A stretch of DNA of 8,407 nt from Acidobacteriota bacterium (GCA_024640445.1 JAHEEZ010000162.1:1-8407); one strand, 5' to 3'; positions 1 through 6,641 are shown, counted from the first letter of the stretch. A program made the numbers and translations. The notes: a model not told the origin generated them from the letters alone.

Positions 1-24
1 CTCTGCGGCTAAACCGGCCTTCGA

Positions 25-1236
25 TCAACCGTTCTCGTTGTTCTCGCTCTGGGTTTTCGTCTTCTTCGGAGCGGCGACGGCCTCCGGCAGAGGCAGACCG
101 ACCGCGTCCGACTTCGTTTCCGGTGAATCGATCTCCAACTCCGGCTCCGATTCCGTGACGATCATCTTGCCTGCCTGTTTGGCGAACGTAAGTTTCTCTT
201 CCCCAGCGTCAAAATCGACCAATACCAGGTCCCCTGTCTCCACCTGCTCCGTGGCCACAAGGTTCGAGAGGGGATAGACGAGAAATCGCTCGATCGAACG
301 TTTCAGATGCCTCGCACCGTACTTCAGATCGATGCCCTCCTTTAGAAGGAATTCCTTGGCTCCTTCCGCGCACTCGAATATGAATTTCGTGCCGGCGGAC
401 TGCGTGATCCTGTCCTGGACCGACGCGAGTTCGATATCCAGGATCTTACGCAGATGATGCTCCTTCAGGCTCCTGAACACGACGACCTTGTCGATCCTGT
501 TCATAAATTCCGGTGAGAACTTCCGTCTTGCCGCTTCCAGGGCAGTACGGTAGATCTTTGTGTCGATCTCGGTGTCTTCGGGATTGTTGTTCGCTTTTAT
601 CGGCGCGAAACCTATCCCGCCCGAAATCATTTCCGACATCTCCCTGGCTCCCAGGTTCGAGGTCATTATCACGATCGTGTTCGAAAAATCGACGTTGCGA
701 TTGTCGCCCAGCGTCAGCGTCGCTTTGTCCAGGATGCCGAGAAGTAGCTGCCATAGCGAATCCGACGCCTTCTCGATCTCGTCAAAGAGTACGAAGGTCA
801 GCTTGGTTTCTTCCGTATGGCTCTTGTCCAGATTCTCCTGCGTGAGCATCGGCGAGGTTTCCCTGTGGCCCAGATAGCCCGGAGGCGAGCCGATCAGTTT
901 TGCGATCTCGTGCGAATGCTGGAATTCCGCGCAGTCTATCTTCACAACGGCGTGTTCGTCATCGAAGAGAACCCCGGCGGCGGCCTCGACTACGCGAGTC
1001 TTTCCTGACCCGGTGGGACCCAGGAAAAGCAACGTTCCGAGAGGCCGCGTGGGATTCTGCATCCCGGCCAGATAGATCTGGTAAAGACCGCTCATACGCC
1101 GTACGGCGCGCTCCTGGCCCACAATCAGCGCCAGCAGTTTGTCCTCGAAATCCGCAGCTCGCGGACTCTTCTTGTCAGGATTCAGGAATATAGGCCCGTC
1201 CGCTTCTTTCTGTATTTTCGCCGTATCGTTTGTCAT
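25..1236 (-). CDS. Stand-alone Clp/Hsp100-type AAA+ ATPase (single D2-like module)
   Basis: This 403-residue protein is a single AAA+ module of the ClpA/ClpB/ClpC second-domain type, a class of ATP-driven protein unfoldases. Visible motifs are Walker A GPTGSGKT (73-80), a pore-loop-like GSPPGYLG (116-123), Walker B VLFDEIEKA (149-157), sensor 1 MTSN (191-194), an arginine finger in PEFMNRID (R247) and sensor 2 YGARHLKR (306-313) in the small C-terminal subdomain. The N-terminal domain, first AAA module and coiled-coil M domain of ClpB (about 860 residues) are absent. An IGF tripeptide (208-210) lies between sensor 1 and the arginine finger, where ClpA/ClpC carry their ClpP-binding loop. The last 40 or so residues form an acidic to basic low-complexity tail. 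The ATG start has an AGGAG Shine-Dalgarno sequence (complement of 1246-1250) nine bases upstream. The ATPase family is certain; substrate and partner protease are unknown. Confidence 0.9.
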   Translation of the reverse strand: MTNDTAKIQKEADGPIFLNPDKKSPRAADFEDKLLALIVGQERAVRRMSGLYQIYLAGMQNPTRPLGTLLFLGPTGSGKTRVVEAAAGVLFDDEHAVVKIDCAEFQHSHEIAKLIGSPPGYLGHRETSPMLTQENLDKSHTEETKLTFVLFDEIEKASDSLWQLLLGILDKATLTLGDNRNVDFSNTIVIMTSNLGAREMSEMISGGIGFAPIKANNNPEDTEIDTKIYRTALEAARRKFSPEFMNRIDKVVVFRSLKEHHLRKILDIELASVQDRITQSAGTKFIFECAEGAKEFLLKEGIDLKYGARHLKRSIERFLVYPLSNLVATEQVETGDLVLVDFDAGEEKLTFAKQAGKMIVTESEPELEIDSPETKSDAVGLPLPEAVAAPKKTKTQSENNENG

Positions 1237-1249
1237 CAGGGTATTCTCC

Positions 1250-1501
1250 TCAAAATGGGCTTTCCGCTCTTTTGAGATGCAAGAGTGCCCGCCGAGCTAT
1301 CAAAATGACATCGCCCTCTTGGGCTCTGTCCGTGTCGTAACCGATGATTTCAAAAGGTTTTTCGTTCGCTGAATGGAAAGTGGAAGCTTCAGATCCGAGG
1401 GATTGAGCCGTTTCCGAGCAAGAATGGCTCACCTCACAAAGGATTAACACAAAAACAGATGGATGTGCAAGTGAAGCCACGGCGTGAACGGGCCGAAACA
1501 A
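1250..1501 (-). CDS. Doubtful small ORF directly upstream of the AAA+ ATPase gene
   Basis: This open frame of 83 codons starts with TTG, with a possible AGGA eight bases upstream, and its TGA stop abuts the Shine-Dalgarno sequence of the ATPase gene. If real it would be the first gene of that operon. The N-terminal part has a hydrophobic stretch (VFVLIL, about residues 16-21). The C-terminal half reads like a folded segment (FEIIGYDTD, EGDVILIARRALLHLKR). I recognise no family. The TTG start, mixed codon use and lack of homology make it equally likely to be chance or a relic. Confidence 0.2.
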   Translation of the reverse strand: MFRPVHAVASLAHPSVFVLILCEVSHSCSETAQSLGSEASTFHSANEKPFEIIGYDTDRAQEGDVILIARRALLHLKRAESPF

Positions 1502-1559
1502 ATCTGATTTCCTGGTGCGTTTAAGGAATAATCACCGGAAGCATTAGTATTAAGAGGTT

Positions 1560-1575
1560 GCGGGTTTCCGCCCGC
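1560..1575 (+). promoter_or_regulatory. Short GC hairpin in the sigma factor leader
   Basis: GCGGG (1560-1564) and CCCGC (1571-1575) can pair around a six-base loop, ending about ten bases before the sigma factor Shine-Dalgarno sequence (GAGAGGT, 1586-1592). It is not followed by a T run, so it is not a terminator. It could modulate mRNA stability or ribosome access, but a five-pair stem may be chance. Confidence 0.25.
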
Positions 1576-1598
1576 GAGTTCTTCCGAGAGGTGCTGTA

Positions 1599-2201
1599 TT
1601 GATCAGATCACTAAAGCGAAAGACCGAAGAAGAAAAACGGTGGGAAAATTTTGAGCGGGAGGCCATGCCGCTCTCTCCTGACCTGTTCAGGGTCGCTATG
1701 TATCTGAAACGCGACCGGGACCTGGCGGAGGACCTTTTGCAGGAAACGATGATGCAGGGGCTGAAGTCATTTCACCGGTACGAAACCGGCACGAACTGCA
1801 AGGCCTGGCTGACGACAATAATGTACAACACGCATTACAAGCAGCTCCGAAAGCAGACCAATATGAAGCTTGTGGCGGACCCTGAAGACAGGATCGCCCA
1901 GACCCTTGCCTTCGAGCCTTCGATCCCGCAAAAGCTGACCGATGAAGATGTGATCGAGGCGGTCAAGAAAGTACCCTCGCTTTTCAGGGAGGTGATACTT
2001 CTCTGCGACGTGGAGGATTTCTCATATAAGGAAATTTCGGCAATGCTCGAAATCCCGATCGGCACGGTCATGTCCAGGCTTCACAGAGGCAGGAAGCTTC
2101 TGCGAGGGGAGTTGGCCATCATTGCCAGAGACTACGGGATCGGCGAGGACGCTGACAGAGACAACGTCGCAATGTTCACCAGCAAAGGAGGGAAATCTTG
2201 A
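1599..2201 (+). CDS. ECF-type RNA polymerase sigma factor (sigma-70 family, RpoE-like)
   Basis: This 200-residue protein has the two-domain layout of extracytoplasmic function sigma factors. Sigma region 2 spans about 22-88, with the core-binding DLAEDLLQET (41-50) and the promoter-melting and -10 recognition stretch around FHRYETGTNCKAWLTTIMYN (58-77). Region 4 spans about 113-170, with the helix-turn-helix FSYKEISAMLEIPIGTVMSR (141-160) followed by LHRGRKLLRG. There is no region 1 or 3, as expected for the class. The chosen start is TTG at 1599, with GAGAGGT ending six bases upstream; the next ATG (codon 23) would cut into region 2. The stop overlaps the anti-sigma start by one base, so the two are made together. 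The protein presumably directs transcription of an envelope or stress regulon, and perhaps its own, when freed from the anti-sigma factor. A polar tail (about 180-200) extends past the usual end. Confidence 0.93.
   Translation: MIRSLKRKTEEEKRWENFEREAMPLSPDLFRVAMYLKRDRDLAEDLLQETMMQGLKSFHRYETGTNCKAWLTTIMYNTHYKQLRKQTNMKLVADPEDRIAQTLAFEPSIPQKLTDEDVIEAVKKVPSLFREVILLCDVEDFSYKEISAMLEIPIGTVMSRLHRGRKLLRGELAIIARDYGIGEDADRDNVAMFTSKGGKS
2184..2192 (+). promoter_or_regulatory. Strong Shine-Dalgarno sequence setting the anti-sigma start
   Basis: AAAGGAGGG lies inside the last codons of the sigma gene, eight bases before ATG at 2201. This favours the ATG over the in-frame TTG at 2198, only one codon upstream. 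The stop and start are arranged as TGATG, typical of translational coupling that keeps sigma and anti-sigma in balance. Confidence 0.75.
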
Positions 2202-3094
2202 TGAACTGCAGGGATTTCCGTGAATTTATTGATTCATATCTGTCAGACGAACTTCTGACGGAAACCAATCACGATATTATCAGGCATGTTGAAGAGTGTC
2301 CTGAATGCCGGGCAGAGATCGAAGCCCGCCGGCACGTCAGGGCGAGGCTCAGATCCGCTATGCGAAGCGCTCCGGACTTTCAGATCTCCGGAAGGTTCGA
2401 TAACCATCTTCGTGCATCGCTAAAGAATGAATCCGGAGTTGAAAAGCGCAGTAGGTGGAGTTTCGGTTTTGGACGATCCTGGGTGGCGGTTGCTGCGGCC
2501 GCGGGACTGGTCGTCGCCGTAACGTTTGGAGTTCTTTATTATGGCCGGACGGACGGGAGCGGGATCGAGATCGCCAGTGCGGGGCCTGCCATTCCCGTGA
2601 GTGCGCTTCCGGCAAGCAGCCTGGTAAATCTGGCCGCCGAAGATCACGACCATTGCGCGGTGAAATACGCATCTGAGAAGCCGCCGGTGGAGGTTGCTCA
2701 GGTCCCTGTCAAATTCAGGGACATCGCCAATGTCGTGTCGCACGAACTTAAGAACGTGTTGAAGAACTGTGATTTGATCGACTCGCATTCGTGCAAGTTC
2801 GGCAAAGCGAGGTTTACTCACGTGATCCTCAGGGACGGCAACAATATGATCTCGGTTCTCGTCACCAATGACGACGCGGATAGAAAGGATGTCGCCAGCA
2901 AGATACTCAGTTTTGCGTCCGAGAAGTATTCGATCTCGCAGTTCGATTTTGACAAGCGGGCGATCTTTGTCGTCTCCAGTCTGGACAACGAGACCAACGC
3001 ACAGGCGGCGCAGGCGCTATTCGTTCCGATCAGAAAGCATCTTGAGGACCCGGTCCTCCTTGGAACACGACCCGCATTGCTTATGGCAAGATAG
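2201..3094 (+). CDS. Transmembrane zinc-finger anti-sigma factor
   Basis: This 297-residue protein is the likely antagonist of the sigma factor just upstream. The N-terminal cytoplasmic part carries the HxxxCxxC motif of ZAS-type anti-sigma domains (H29, C33, C36, in RHVEECPEC), with a further Cys at position 3. This domain normally binds zinc and clamps the sigma factor. A basic linker (about 40-93) leads to one membrane segment (about 94-114, WVAVAAAAGLVVAVTFGVLY). The remaining 180 or so residues should lie outside the cytoplasm. They contain HDHC (149-152), C190, H196 and C198, an arrangement that could bind metal or respond to redox state; that is inference. I recognise no named domain in this C-terminal part. 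Regulation would follow the usual scheme, in which an envelope signal releases the sigma factor. The gene ends shortly before a strong terminator. Confidence 0.88.
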   Translation: MNCRDFREFIDSYLSDELLTETNHDIIRHVEECPECRAEIEARRHVRARLRSAMRSAPDFQISGRFDNHLRASLKNESGVEKRSRWSFGFGRSWVAVAAAAGLVVAVTFGVLYYGRTDGSGIEIASAGPAIPVSALPASSLVNLAAEDHDHCAVKYASEKPPVEVAQVPVKFRDIANVVSHELKNVLKNCDLIDSHSCKFGKARFTHVILRDGNNMISVLVTNDDADRKDVASKILSFASEKYSISQFDFDKRAIFVVSSLDNETNAQAAQALFVPIRKHLEDPVLLGTRPALLMAR

Positions 3095-3112
3095 GCCGTT
3101 TTCAGATCAAGA

Positions 3113-3148
3113 AAAGGGCAGTCCCGGTTCGACCCGGAACTGCCCTTT
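3113..3148. terminator. Rho-independent, probably bidirectional terminator
   Basis: Two 15-base arms (3113-3127 and 3134-3148) pair in 14 of 15 positions, with a single C/A mismatch, around the loop TTCGAC. The stem starts with A-T pairs and its 3' arm ends in TTT followed by ATTCTTCTT on the plus strand; the minus-strand reading also ends in T-rich sequence. It lies 19 bases after the anti-sigma stop and 23 bases beyond the convergent ino1 stop, so it can end both transcripts. Confidence 0.9.
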
Positions 3149-3170
3149 ATTCTTCTTAGCTACCGCAACC

Positions 3171-4490
3171 CTAATCGTTGTTGTAATCCATACCCAGATG
3201 GGTGATCAGATCTTCCCCCTTCAAGAACCGAAGGGTATTCTTCAGCTTTTTCAACTGAATGAATATGTCGTGCTCCGGGTAAAGCCCCGGAACCGTCTGC
3301 GGCGATTTGAAGTAGAAGGAGAGCCATTCCTGAATCCCCTTCAGACCCGACCGCTTTGCAAGATCAAGGAAGAGCGCAAGGTCAAGTACCAAAGGCGCGG
3401 CAAGTATCGAATCCCTGCAAAGGAAATCGATCTTTATCTGCATCGGGTATCCGAGCCAGCCGAATATGTCTATGTTGTCCCAGCCCTCTTTGTTGTCGCC
3501 TCTCGGTGGATAGTAGTTGATCCTGACGACATGCGAAAAACCGTCGTAGAGATCGGGATAGACGTCCGGCTGAAGAATTTGCTCAAGGACCGAGAGTTTC
3601 GACTCTTCTTTTGTCTTGAACGACTCAGGGTCGTCAAGCACTTCGCCGTCGCGGTTTCCAAGTATGTTCGTCGAATACCAACCGGCAAGCCCCAGCATCC
3701 TAGATTTCAAACCCGGTGCGATGATTGTCTTCATCAGCGTCTGACCCGTCTTGAAATCCTTTCCGCAAATGGGAACCCCGTGTTCCTCCGCATACTTTCT
3801 GAGCGCCGGAATGTCCACCGTCAGATTCGGTGCGCCGTTTGCAAAAGGCACTCCGGATTTCAAAGCCGCATACGCGTAGACCATCGAAGGCGCGATGTCG
3901 TCGCTGTCGTCGTACATCGCCTTCTCGAACGCCTCGATCGTCTTATGGGCCTCTTTCTCTTCAAGAAAGATCTCGGTTGAGGCCGCCCAGACCATCACCA
4001 GGCGGTCGCAATTGTTCTTTTCCTTAAAGTCGGCGATATCCCGCATCAATTGTTCAGCGAGATCCATCTTGTTCTTACCCGACTTCACGTGGGTGCCGTG
4101 AAGGCGTTTCACGTACCGGTTGTCGAAGACCGCCGTCATCGGCTTGAGGGAGGCCATCGGTTCGGAAACCTGGTTCAGCAAGTCCTTCTCCAGCACGCCC
4201 GCATTGAGCGCGGCTTCATATGCGTTCTCTTCAAAAATGTCCCACGCCCCGAAAACAAGATCGTCCAAACCCGCCAACGGAACGAAGTCCTTGATCATCG
4301 GGACGCGATTGTCCGTGCGCTTTCCGAGCCGGATCGTGCCCATTTGAGTAAGGCTGCCGATCGGCTTTGAAATTCCGCGTCGAATTGCCTCAACTCCCGC
4401 AACAAAAGTGGTACTGACAGCACCCAGGCCGACCAGCAGAACCCCTAGTTTTCCCTCTGCAGGAGCGATTTCCGCTCGTTGCTGTGACAT
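3171..4490 (-). CDS. ino1: Inositol-3-phosphate synthase (myo-inositol-1-phosphate synthase)
   Basis: This 439-residue protein matches the NAD-dependent isomerase (EC 5.5.1.4) that turns glucose 6-phosphate into 1D-myo-inositol 3-phosphate, the first step to inositol and inositol lipids. The N-terminal Rossmann segment has the glycine-rich VGLGAVSTTFVAG (20-32). The conserved core includes NGAPNLTVDIPAL (218-230), GKDFKTGQT (243-251), STNILGNRDGEVL (273-285) and FKTKEESK (291-298), followed by the dimerisation/catalytic segment with FGWLGYPMQIKIDFLCRDS (343-361) and SFYFKSP (391-397). K294, K298 and K395 probably correspond to catalytic lysines known in the yeast enzyme; that alignment is mine and unchecked. 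Length fits compact bacterial enzymes rather than the 510-530 residues of eukaryotic ones. The ATG start has AGGAG eight bases upstream (complement of 4499-4503). The enzyme is cytoplasmic. No inositol monophosphatase or phosphatidylinositol synthase gene lies nearby in the window. Confidence 0.95.
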   Translation of the reverse strand: MSQQRAEIAPAEGKLGVLLVGLGAVSTTFVAGVEAIRRGISKPIGSLTQMGTIRLGKRTDNRVPMIKDFVPLAGLDDLVFGAWDIFEENAYEAALNAGVLEKDLLNQVSEPMASLKPMTAVFDNRYVKRLHGTHVKSGKNKMDLAEQLMRDIADFKEKNNCDRLVMVWAASTEIFLEEKEAHKTIEAFEKAMYDDSDDIAPSMVYAYAALKSGVPFANGAPNLTVDIPALRKYAEEHGVPICGKDFKTGQTLMKTIIAPGLKSRMLGLAGWYSTNILGNRDGEVLDDPESFKTKEESKLSVLEQILQPDVYPDLYDGFSHVVRINYYPPRGDNKEGWDNIDIFGWLGYPMQIKIDFLCRDSILAAPLVLDLALFLDLAKRSGLKGIQEWLSFYFKSPQTVPGLYPEHDIFIQLKKLKNTLRFLKGEDLITHLGMDYNND

Positions 4491-4521
4491 CTATTATTCT
4501 CCTGAATTTATTAGCTTCCGA

Positions 4522-4550
4522 ATGATAACTTTAAGAAAATCTTAAGGCAA
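4522..4550 (-). promoter_or_regulatory. Sigma70-like promoter of ino1 with inverted repeat in the spacer
   Basis: On the minus strand the -35 box TTGCCT (complement of 4545-4550, 4 of 6 consensus bases) is followed by exactly 17 bases and the -10 box TATCAT (complement of 4522-4527, 5 of 6). Transcription would begin near 4515, leaving a leader of about 25 bases that contains the AGGAG ribosome site. The spacer is nearly filled by an inverted repeat, CTTTAAGA (4529-4536), AAA, TCTTAAGG (4540-4547), which also enters the -35 box. This is where a repressor or activator could act. A reading as a weak AT-rich terminator of the upstream gene is less likely but possible. Confidence 0.6.
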
Positions 4551-4587
4551 ATGGGGGGCAAGACAAGCCGTTTCTGAATCACGTATT

Positions 4588-6609
4588 CTAGGGGTCGATC
4601 TCGCTGAGCAGCGCCTTGAACCGGGGTTCGTCACGCAGGGCGTCGACGTCAGGTGAATGTTTCAGATTTACTACCCAACGCTCGCGGCGCTCGTATGCTG
4701 TCTCAAACCAATCGATGGCTTTTTGTTTTTCTCCAATGCGCAAATGAAACATAGCCCGCCAAACAGCGGAAAACGACTTTCTCCTTGTTGGGGTGTCAAT
4801 CTGTCTCAGTCGCCTGCGCCACATTGCCACAATACCATTTCGCTCTAAAACAGTCCGCAATTCGTTTGCCTCTGGCTTCTCTCCGAACAATTCCGTCGCG
4901 GTGATGAACGCTTTGGCAGCCTCTTCTTTCAATCCCTCCTTGTCCAATGCAAGCCATAGCACGACATAGGCATAAGCAAAACCCGGATCAAGATCAACGA
5001 TCTTTCGCGCTTCTTTGATAGCCTCATCATTTCTCCGGGTGAGATACAAAAAGGAGGCGACATCGGATTGAATGATCAATGACGTCGGATCAAGCTGCAG
5101 CGCCTTCTCAAATTCGCTTTCGGCTTCACCAAATCGGCCTTTAGCCGCCAGCAGCTCTGCATACCACTGGTGAGCGGTGGCGTAATTTGGGTCAAGTTCG
5201 ATTGCCCGTTTGAATTCGTCTTCCGCCTGATCTGAGGTCCAGTCGTAGAATGCAAGTGTATATGCGAGGGACGTGTGCGCCTCTGCAAGCCGGTTATCGA
5301 TCTCAAGTGCTTTGATCGCCGCCTCTTTTGCTTGTGGAAACGCCTCCTTTGGAAATACCGCGAGATATTCGGCAAGCAACTGATAACAATCTGCAATTCC
5401 GGAATAAGCGAGGGCGTAATCCGGATCGATCTCAAGAGCCTTTTCGTAATACTCGATCCCTTTTGCGAGATCTGCGACAGTCCTCTTGTTCCAATGATAT
5501 CGACCCGTCAAATAGAAGCGATTAGCGTCCGCGTTCTCAGAGGTACCTCGTGAAATAAGGAAACGGGAGTCGCCCCCCAACCGCAGCGCCAACGCGCGAA
5601 CCACTTGCTGCGTTATCGAATCCTGCACCGTAAAGACGTCCGCAGCGCTAGTTTCGAACTGTTCGGCCCAAAGCGACGATCCATCGGCCGTACTTATCAG
5701 CTGCACGTTCACACGGACACGACCCCGACTACGCTGAATACTGCCTTCGACCACGGCATCGACTTCTAATTTGCGGCCAGCGTCGACCGAATCGGGTTGT
5801 TGACCGGAATACTCGGAGACCGCACTTGTTGGCCGGACGGCGACTCGTTTCAAATTACTCAAGCTCGTTATTAGGGAGTCGGTCAGTCCAAACTCCAACA
5901 GATCATCGTGGCCTACGTCTCCGATCTCCTGGAAGGGCAGCACGGCGATCGAGCCGATATCGTCAGATCGCTTCTGATCCCAATTCCAGGAGCTCAGCAG
6001 CGAGATCCCTCCAAGCACAACGAACGAAAAGATCAAGAGGAGAACCGGTCTTGACCAAATACTGAACTGGCGCGCCGGCGCTGATTCATTTCCGCTCACT
6101 GTGCGACGTACGGATTCGGTTTCTGATGTGCCGTCCGCAGTTTCCGGTATTTGCAGTTCGGCCTCCAGGGAAACAAGAGGTTCGCTCTCCGATCCCAAAA
6201 CGACCTGAGCAACAAACCGATATCCGCTTTTCGGAACGGTCTCGATCAGCCTGTGATCTTCCTCGTCCCCGAGCGCTTTTCGAAGTGTCGAAATCGCGCG
6301 AGCGAGGGTCGCCTCCTCGACAAAACTGTCGGGCCAGATGTGGTCAAGAAACTGATCTTTCTCAAGCAGGTGATCGACGTTTTCAACCAGTAGAAGAAGT
6401 GTGTCGAAAACCTTTGGGGGAAGGGAAATTGCTTCGCCGTCCCGCAACAACAGGCGCTCATCCGGTATCAACCGGAATTCTTCAAAGTGGTAAATTTGTC
6501 GCCTTAAACTATTCACATCAAACGATTTGAACGCCGCGAGAAAATATTCCGAAATTCTTCCGAGTTTCTTCAGGACTTCTGAATGGATCTGCGTGTAAGT
6601 TGCAGTCAC
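4588..6609 (-). CDS. Transmembrane winged-helix regulator with TolB-like domain and TPRs (CadC-like one-component sensor)
   Basis: This 673-residue protein combines a DNA-binding head with a sensory body. An OmpR/PhoB-type winged helix spans about 38-136 (FEEFRLIPDERLLLRDGEA, a helix around FVEEATLARAISTLRKAL, and the wing ending SGYRFVAQV). A polar linker leads to one membrane segment (about 188-207). Next comes a TolB/FlgO-like domain (218-341, with IAVLPFQEIGD and VDAVVEGSIQRSRGRVRVNV, typical of COG5616-like proteins), then several TPRs (about 380-560: EKALEIDPDYALAY, KRAIELDPNYATAH, EKALQLDPTSLIIQ). The C-terminal part should be extracytoplasmic and bind a protein or other signal. The start is uncertain. 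GTG at 6609 has no Shine-Dalgarno sequence nearby, and relatives usually begin only a few residues before the winged helix, which would suit GTG at 6516 (codon 32). Targets are unknown; the divergent secreted-protein gene and the downstream ino1 are candidates by position only. Confidence 0.88.
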   Translation of the reverse strand: MTATYTQIHSEVLKKLGRISEYFLAAFKSFDVNSLRRQIYHFEEFRLIPDERLLLRDGEAISLPPKVFDTLLLLVENVDHLLEKDQFLDHIWPDSFVEEATLARAISTLRKALGDEEDHRLIETVPKSGYRFVAQVVLGSESEPLVSLEAELQIPETADGTSETESVRRTVSGNESAPARQFSIWSRPVLLLIFSFVVLGGISLLSSWNWDQKRSDDIGSIAVLPFQEIGDVGHDDLLEFGLTDSLITSLSNLKRVAVRPTSAVSEYSGQQPDSVDAGRKLEVDAVVEGSIQRSRGRVRVNVQLISTADGSSLWAEQFETSAADVFTVQDSITQQVVRALALRLGGDSRFLISRGTSENADANRFYLTGRYHWNKRTVADLAKGIEYYEKALEIDPDYALAYSGIADCYQLLAEYLAVFPKEAFPQAKEAAIKALEIDNRLAEAHTSLAYTLAFYDWTSDQAEDEFKRAIELDPNYATAHQWYAELLAAKGRFGEAESEFEKALQLDPTSLIIQSDVASFLYLTRRNDEAIKEARKIVDLDPGFAYAYVVLWLALDKEGLKEEAAKAFITATELFGEKPEANELRTVLERNGIVAMWRRRLRQIDTPTRRKSFSAVWRAMFHLRIGEKQKAIDWFETAYERRERWVVNLKHSPDVDALRDEPRFKALLSEIDP

Positions 6610-6641
6610 ACGTGGAACACAGACGATGGGCTTTCTCCTGA

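Larger units (their letters stand above)
1237..1598. other. Divergent intergenic region between the AAA+ ATPase and the sigma factor
   Basis: About 360 bases separate the two divergent genes. The stretch holds the ATPase Shine-Dalgarno sequence at its left end and the sigma factor leader at its right end. A weak inverted repeat TGAGCC/GGCTCA (1404-1409 and 1426-1431) has a 16-base loop and is of doubtful meaning. I found no sigma70 promoter with good -35 and -10 boxes on either strand, and no confident ECF-type promoter. A doubtful 83-codon frame on the minus strand (1250-1501) is listed separately. Confidence 0.6.

Noticed and set aside
1404..1431. Inverted repeat TGAGCC/GGCTCA as a possible operator or terminator
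   Set aside because: The six-base arms with a 16-base loop and no T run are expected by chance in 360 bases.
2420..2821. 133-codon minus-strand frame inside the anti-sigma gene
   Set aside because: It is antisense to a well-supported gene, with no ribosome site or recognisable motif.
2868..3980. 370-codon plus-strand frame overlapping the anti-sigma gene end, the terminator and ino1
   Set aside because: It crosses a strong terminator, is very Arg-rich and lies opposite the unmistakable ino1 coding sequence; it is a chance open frame.
6126..6530. 134-codon plus-strand frame opposite the winged-helix region
   Set aside because: It is Arg/Pro-rich and antisense to a clear DNA-binding domain.
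6609..6614. CACGTG palindrome at the regulator's GTG codon
   Set aside because: It is a six-base palindrome without flanking symmetry or a second copy.
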